A stretch of DNA of 64,000 bases from JBMOKU01 sp049324315. GTDB taxonomy: Bacteria > Bacillota > Clostridia > Peptostreptococcales > Thermotaleaceae. The notes under the pieces are model-generated. The model was not told the origin of the DNA and searched no databases. It saw only the letters and a list, made by a program, of their open reading frames with translations. A program made the position numbers and the translations under genes. Location of the stretch: contig JBMOKU010000039.1 of the NCBI GenBank assembly GCA_049324315.1, positions 5,110 through 69,109 of the forward strand, read 5' to 3'. Of the stretch, positions 61,901 to 64,000 are shown piece after piece; the first letter of the stretch is position 1; every line of letters starts with the position of its first letter.

Positions 61901-63566
61901 AGGTACCGTCTACAAGACCCCCAATGTTAAATATACCTTCTTGATTTGCAGAAACTCCGTCTATGAATCTTCCATCTGGAGCTATTATATCCACCCACGC
62001 ATCTTGTGCAACAGAATGATCCGGATTTTCAACAGTTCCGGTAATCTGTGGTGTTGTAAGCAGAAGATTAAGATTTCCTCCGCTGTATTGACCGTTTGTT
62101 ATCGTAACAGTAATCTCCTCAGAAGGCGAATAGCTTGAGCCCCACTGTATAGCTCGCAATATGTAGTCGCCGTCACTCAATCCTCCTATTCTAAAGTACC
62201 CCTGCTGATCAATTTCTGCACCAGGCACATATTTACCTGTAACATCTCTAACTTCTACAAAACCATACTGCAGTGCCGTGACCCCATCGGGCTCAAAGGC
62301 TTGTCCTACAATTTGTGGTGCAGAAAGTACAAGAACAGGTTCAGTTCCTACGAGCTGTCCTCCTGTAATCTCAACGATAACAACTTCGGAAGATGCATAG
62401 GAAGAACCTTCTGGAGGTCTCGCTCTTAGTTCATATCTTCCATCACCGAGTCCACCTACAAGAAATGTCCCATCATTTCTAACATGTACGCTATCAATCC
62501 ATTCGCCGGACTCTCTGAAGATCTCCACGTTTCCGTTACCAATAGCAATCTGATCTGGACTCTTCACAATGCCCATAAACTGCGCCTCAACAAGTTGTAT
62601 ATTGAGTTCCCCTGGCGGAGATATTAGAGTGCCGCCACTTATTGTTATTTCAACTTCTGATGCACAATAATTAGATTCCCAAGGCGGTTTAGCCCTTAAC
62701 TTATATGTACCATCACTTAGTCCACCTATGATAAAGGTGCCGTCTATATCGACATCCACCATTTTAATTGGTTCATTAGACTGAAATACTTCTACAAAAC
62801 CATTTCCAACGGGCGTCACACCATCAGGAGCTATCACTGTCCCGGTTATACCATTTGTTATAATTTCAAAATCTACTTCGCCTATTTTAATATGATCGAG
62901 ACCTACGGTTTTTTCTACCTCTATAAAATATTCACCATCCGTTAAGGCTTGTGAAAGATTCAATAGTATCGTAGTATCTGTAGTCTGCGTACTCTGAATA
63001 AGATTACTCAAATCTTCCTCTCCATAAAACTCGCCTTCCAATTCTTTAAAGAGTGAAACTGTAACCGGATCACCACTGCTCCATCCATATTCTCCATTCA
63101 TACTGCCGTATACGCTTTCTGTTATCGTAATACTGGTATAAGGATCTTCTACTTGCACACCCATGGGCGGGTATATTGTAAATGAATTATCGTATATATC
63201 CAGCAGGGTCCCATCTATCGCTATACTTAGGGTATACTGTCCAGGGACGGAAAAATATTGATTCAATATTATATCCATACTACTGTCTTCAAAAATTTCT
63301 GCGCTATTAATTGCTATGGTCTCACCGGTATTTTGATTATATACCGCACCGGTTACGGTCCCCGGATCGATGCTTAAAAAGCCGCTTCCATCTAATTCAA
63401 TTCTATTTTCACCCAAATATGCTTCCAACACCTCATCCACGGTTACTCCAAGCATCGCATGTACGGTTGACGGTACAATTAGATTTGCAAACATAAAGGT
63501 GAAAAGCGTAAGAATTACAAATAATGAAACCATTTTCTTTTTCTTTCTGTGATTAAAAATACGCAC
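58983..63566 (-). CDS. Giant secreted protein with 14 carboxypeptidase-regulatory/CnaB-like repeats
   Basis: 1527 residues. A signal peptide (about 1-37, KKKKMVSLFVILTLFTFMFA) leads to a region of about 200 residues and then 14 repeats of about 85-95 residues, each with the pattern G-x-F-x-I-G-G-L-x-D-G-x-Y-x-L-x-A-x-P followed by S-x-Y-x-x-S-x-x-V-x-I-x-I and GWVEV-like strands. This is the prealbumin-like fold of carboxypeptidase-regulatory or CnaB domains. The product ends directly after repeat 14 without SLH, LPxTG or membrane anchor. It probably forms a long rod associated with the neighbouring SLH protein. GTG start at 63566 behind GGAGGG. Confidence 0.88.
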   Translation of the reverse strand: MRIFNHRKKKKMVSLFVILTLFTFMFANLIVPSTVHAMLGVTVDEVLEAYLGENRIELDGSGFLSIDPGTVTGAVYNQNTGETIAINSAEIFEDSSMDIILNQYFSVPGQYTLSIAIDGTLLDIYDNSFTIYPPMGVQVEDPYTSITITESVYGSMNGEYGWSSGDPVTVSLFKELEGEFYGEEDLSNLIQSTQTTDTTILLNLSQALTDGEYFIEVEKTVGLDHIKIGEVDFEIITNGITGTVIAPDGVTPVGNGFVEVFQSNEPIKMVDVDIDGTFIIGGLSDGTYKLRAKPPWESNYCASEVEITISGGTLISPPGELNIQLVEAQFMGIVKSPDQIAIGNGNVEIFRESGEWIDSVHVRNDGTFLVGGLGDGRYELRARPPEGSSYASSEVVIVEITGGQLVGTEPVLVLSAPQIVGQAFEPDGVTALQYGFVEVRDVTGKYVPGAEIDQQGYFRIGGLSDGDYILRAIQWGSSYSPSEEITVTITNGQYSGGNLNLLLTTPQITGTVENPDHSVAQDAWVDIIAPDGRFIDGVSANQEGIFNIGGLVDGTYRLKAKPSWQDKLHADSQEVEITITNGQYTGNPVVLTLSDPQVSGSVHIPAADGGTKVDHGFIDLRKNDGTWMPGVGIQNGDFAIGGLADGVYIIQANPDWNSNYTKSPEFSFRIQGGVLVVDPALDYTGGPVALYLRGSQLVGTVLDPDGNPNRFGWVDVKSKTGEWLTGSSVDGNGQFRIGGLVNGTYQLTAWPGPGSQYAESEDVTIVIVDGQYSGDPVVLTLRAPQIAGEVVSPDGTPEAFGYIEIKNAAGMHVGGTGVNELGYFSIGGLADGTYFLKANPGWDSEYSASGEVKIQVVNGVSSESSIVFVLKSAQVTGHVFAPDGVTPINNGYVSVEMDGGRWVTGAPVSNGEFRIGSLEPGTYSIIAFPDWNSDYGESTRVTFTINENGQSTNNPLTILLTEPQVTGVVVGPAGTNDQAIPQPFGFVEIRTQQDMWMPGTGINHEGEFRISGLEPGTYIIKAIPNGEGSYSASNEVTIVIDENGNYTGNNPLYVSLTTAQINGTVKDPNGNNALFGYSEVFNEEGMWVMGAPVDRNGQFRIGNLKDGTYYLRVQPDSMNSDFSASQPIEIVISGGTCITDQGQGSGNITVTLSNSQVSGTVRTPGTNGSAAQHGWIEIQKLQSGNEWNWIGGTGVNWEGQFNVGGLNDGTYRIKAFPDHSNSSYSASQYVEIVIAGGAVTRVDGSTHDGSGIELMLTQPQISGVLQGPNGEQIMFGWVEVRDGLGNFVSGMGAKDDGSFMIGALNDGTYMVTAYPGWTSEFTESESVTVTISNGSYSNNPLTLILKSAQVTGRVTEPDGEAVNWGWVEVFTSNDTWVKSTGIDEHGNFRLSGLEDGNYTVQAFPKPGSEYAPSQKTNITISNGTYNGTLTLSLTNSLITGVVYRPNGDAATGGWVEVGDPNENWLLSVPINKNGTFRLPELEPGQYTIQAFPKEGSPYGDSSVETLTISGDNSYNPNPLELHLTNLQ

Positions 63567-63682
63567 AAACCATCCCTCCTTTTTGTTTTTAAATTAGTTC
63601 CCAATCAATACGCAGATAAACATATTTGATTTTCAAATCTCCTTCTCCTTTCTTCCTATAAATTAAGTAGAATGTAATTTAG

Positions 63683-63752
63683 ATAAAAAATAACCGGTAA
63701 CCTTTACCTTAATAAAAACGACACTGTCATATTATCTTGGGGATTACCGGTT
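63683..63752 (-). terminator. Hairpin with T-run: leader attenuator or terminator
   Basis: On the minus strand AACCGGTAA (complement of 63744-63752) pairs with TTACCGGTT (63692-63700) around a loop of about 43 bases, followed by ATTTTTTATC. An alternative hairpin GGTAA-AGG-TTACC uses the same 3' arm. It could be a leader attenuator for the surface protein gene or the terminator of the gene split by the intron. Confidence 0.55.
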
Positions 63753-63770
63753 CATTATAAATTAAATATA

Positions 63771-63799
63771 ATTATATCAATATTTGTCGAAAATCGACA
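63771..63799 (-). promoter_or_regulatory. Candidate promoter with overlapping Spo0A boxes
   Basis: On the minus strand a TATAAT -10 box (63771-63776) has no good -35, but the -35 position is covered by an inverted pair of 0A-box-like heptamers (TGTCGAA exact at 63785-63791 on the plus strand and TGTCGAT at 63793-63799 on the minus strand). This layout is that of Spo0A-activated sigma-A promoters. Confidence 0.45.
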
Positions 63800-63839
63800 G
63801 ATATCCTTGATTTGAAAGTGTTGGAAAATCAACTTATTA

Positions 63840-63875
63840 TTCTCTCATCTTTTTCCACTGGATAAATTCCTCTTT
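63840..63875 (-). other. Probable 3' exon fragment of an intron-split gene
   Basis: Directly after the predicted intron end, a frame reads KEEFIQWKKMRE and stops at TAA (63837-63839). This could be the last 12 codons of a gene interrupted by the intron; the rest lies beyond the window. Confidence 0.35.
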
Positions 63876-64000
63876 ATAGAGTAGGCGAATGAAAAAAAAT
63901 TTTTCATTCGCCCCTCATCAAACCGTGCATGCGATTCTCCCGCACACGGCTTTCCGACATTCTTCTTCCTACAGCTTTATGTCATGCAGAAAGTTTCAGC
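63876..64000 (-). mobile_element. Group II intron, 3' end (domains V and VI), partial
   Basis: Reading the minus strand: AAAGCCGTGTGCGGGAGAAT then CGCATGCACGGTTT (63921-63956) has the AGC-starting stem and purine loop of domain V. GATGAGGGGCGAATG, an AT-rich loop and CATTCGCC form domain VI, and the sequence ends CTACTCTAT (63876-63884), the usual 3' terminus of bacterial group II introns. The reverse transcriptase/maturase gene should lie beyond position 64000. Confidence 0.85.

Larger units (their letters stand above)
63567..63875. other. Upstream region of the giant surface protein gene
   Basis: About 310 bases holding a hairpin with T-run, a predicted promoter with Spo0A-type boxes and, at its far end, a 12-codon exon fragment flanking the group II intron. 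Confidence 0.6.

Noticed and set aside
58983..63566. CRISPR-like or satellite periodicity
   Set aside because: The regular spacing of about 270 bases comes from 14 coding repeats of about 90 residues with diverged DNA; no short identical repeats with unique spacers are present.
63683..63760. Cyclic-di-GMP riboswitch before the giant surface gene
   Set aside because: The conserved GEMM landmarks (the GGCAAACC and GACGCAAAG type segments) are absent; only a hairpin with a T-run is present.

Overview
The window reads as chromosomal DNA of a low-GC, strictly anaerobic, endospore-forming Clostridia (Firmicutes). The evidence is an alpha/beta-type SASP gene, a prkA-yhbH-spoVR sporulation cluster, a SleB-type cortex hydrolase remnant, an A-type flavodiiron protein, a ferredoxin-linked 2-oxoacid oxidoreductase, a TM1266-type hydrogenase-associated regulator, a corrinoid methionine synthase, FeoAB iron uptake and strong AGGAGG ribosome sites. 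The species cannot be named from this alone; the intergenic repeat style resembles alkaliphilic or halophilic Clostridia.

Layout. 0-9.8 kb: truncated response regulator, citrate synthase, an M15 peptidase with an orphan OmpR-type regulator, a coiled-coil exported protein, a HelD-type RNA polymerase-recycling ATPase, a TM1266-family ACT protein, a CoA-pyrophosphatase-like Nudix hydrolase and an SH3/3D-domain wall protein. 10-17.3 kb: a dUTPase-like gene converges on a six-gene minus-strand operon behind a clear SAM-I (S-box) riboswitch: DUF39/COG1900 protein, NIL-ferredoxin, UPF0280/COG2122 protein, separate MetH reactivation domain, MetH catalytic modules and MetF. Together these can build homocysteine from aspartate semialdehyde and sulfide and methylate it to methionine.

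17.5-31.7 kb: a small exported repeat protein with a two-component system, a YhaO/YhaN-like nuclease pair, flavodiiron protein, DUF4870 protein, MATE exporter, HAD phosphatase, RocB-like M20 peptidase and SprT protein. 31.8-34.7 kb: small proteins, two of them behind a tandem pair of sigma-K-like promoters, and a membrane protein with CorA-like topology. 34.8-42.6 kb: sigma-54 activator, SleB-type hydrolase broken by an in-frame TGA, Fur-box feoAB, and three membrane or exported proteins.

42.8-49.1 kb: korAB-type oxidoreductase, then a panG-panB-panC-panD pantothenate operon with a leader holding two terminator-like hairpins, then the SASP gene. 49.1-55.1 kb: a small protein, a TelA-family protein and the spoVR-yhbH-prkA cluster. 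55.1-64 kb: a MITE-like element, an SLH-anchored surface protein, a 1527-residue surface protein with 14 repeats, and at the right edge the 3' end (domains V and VI) of a group II intron.

Intergenic spaces are unusually rich in GC-rich imperfect palindromes of several families, some of them chimeric. No tRNA, rRNA, CRISPR array or prophage module was recognised.
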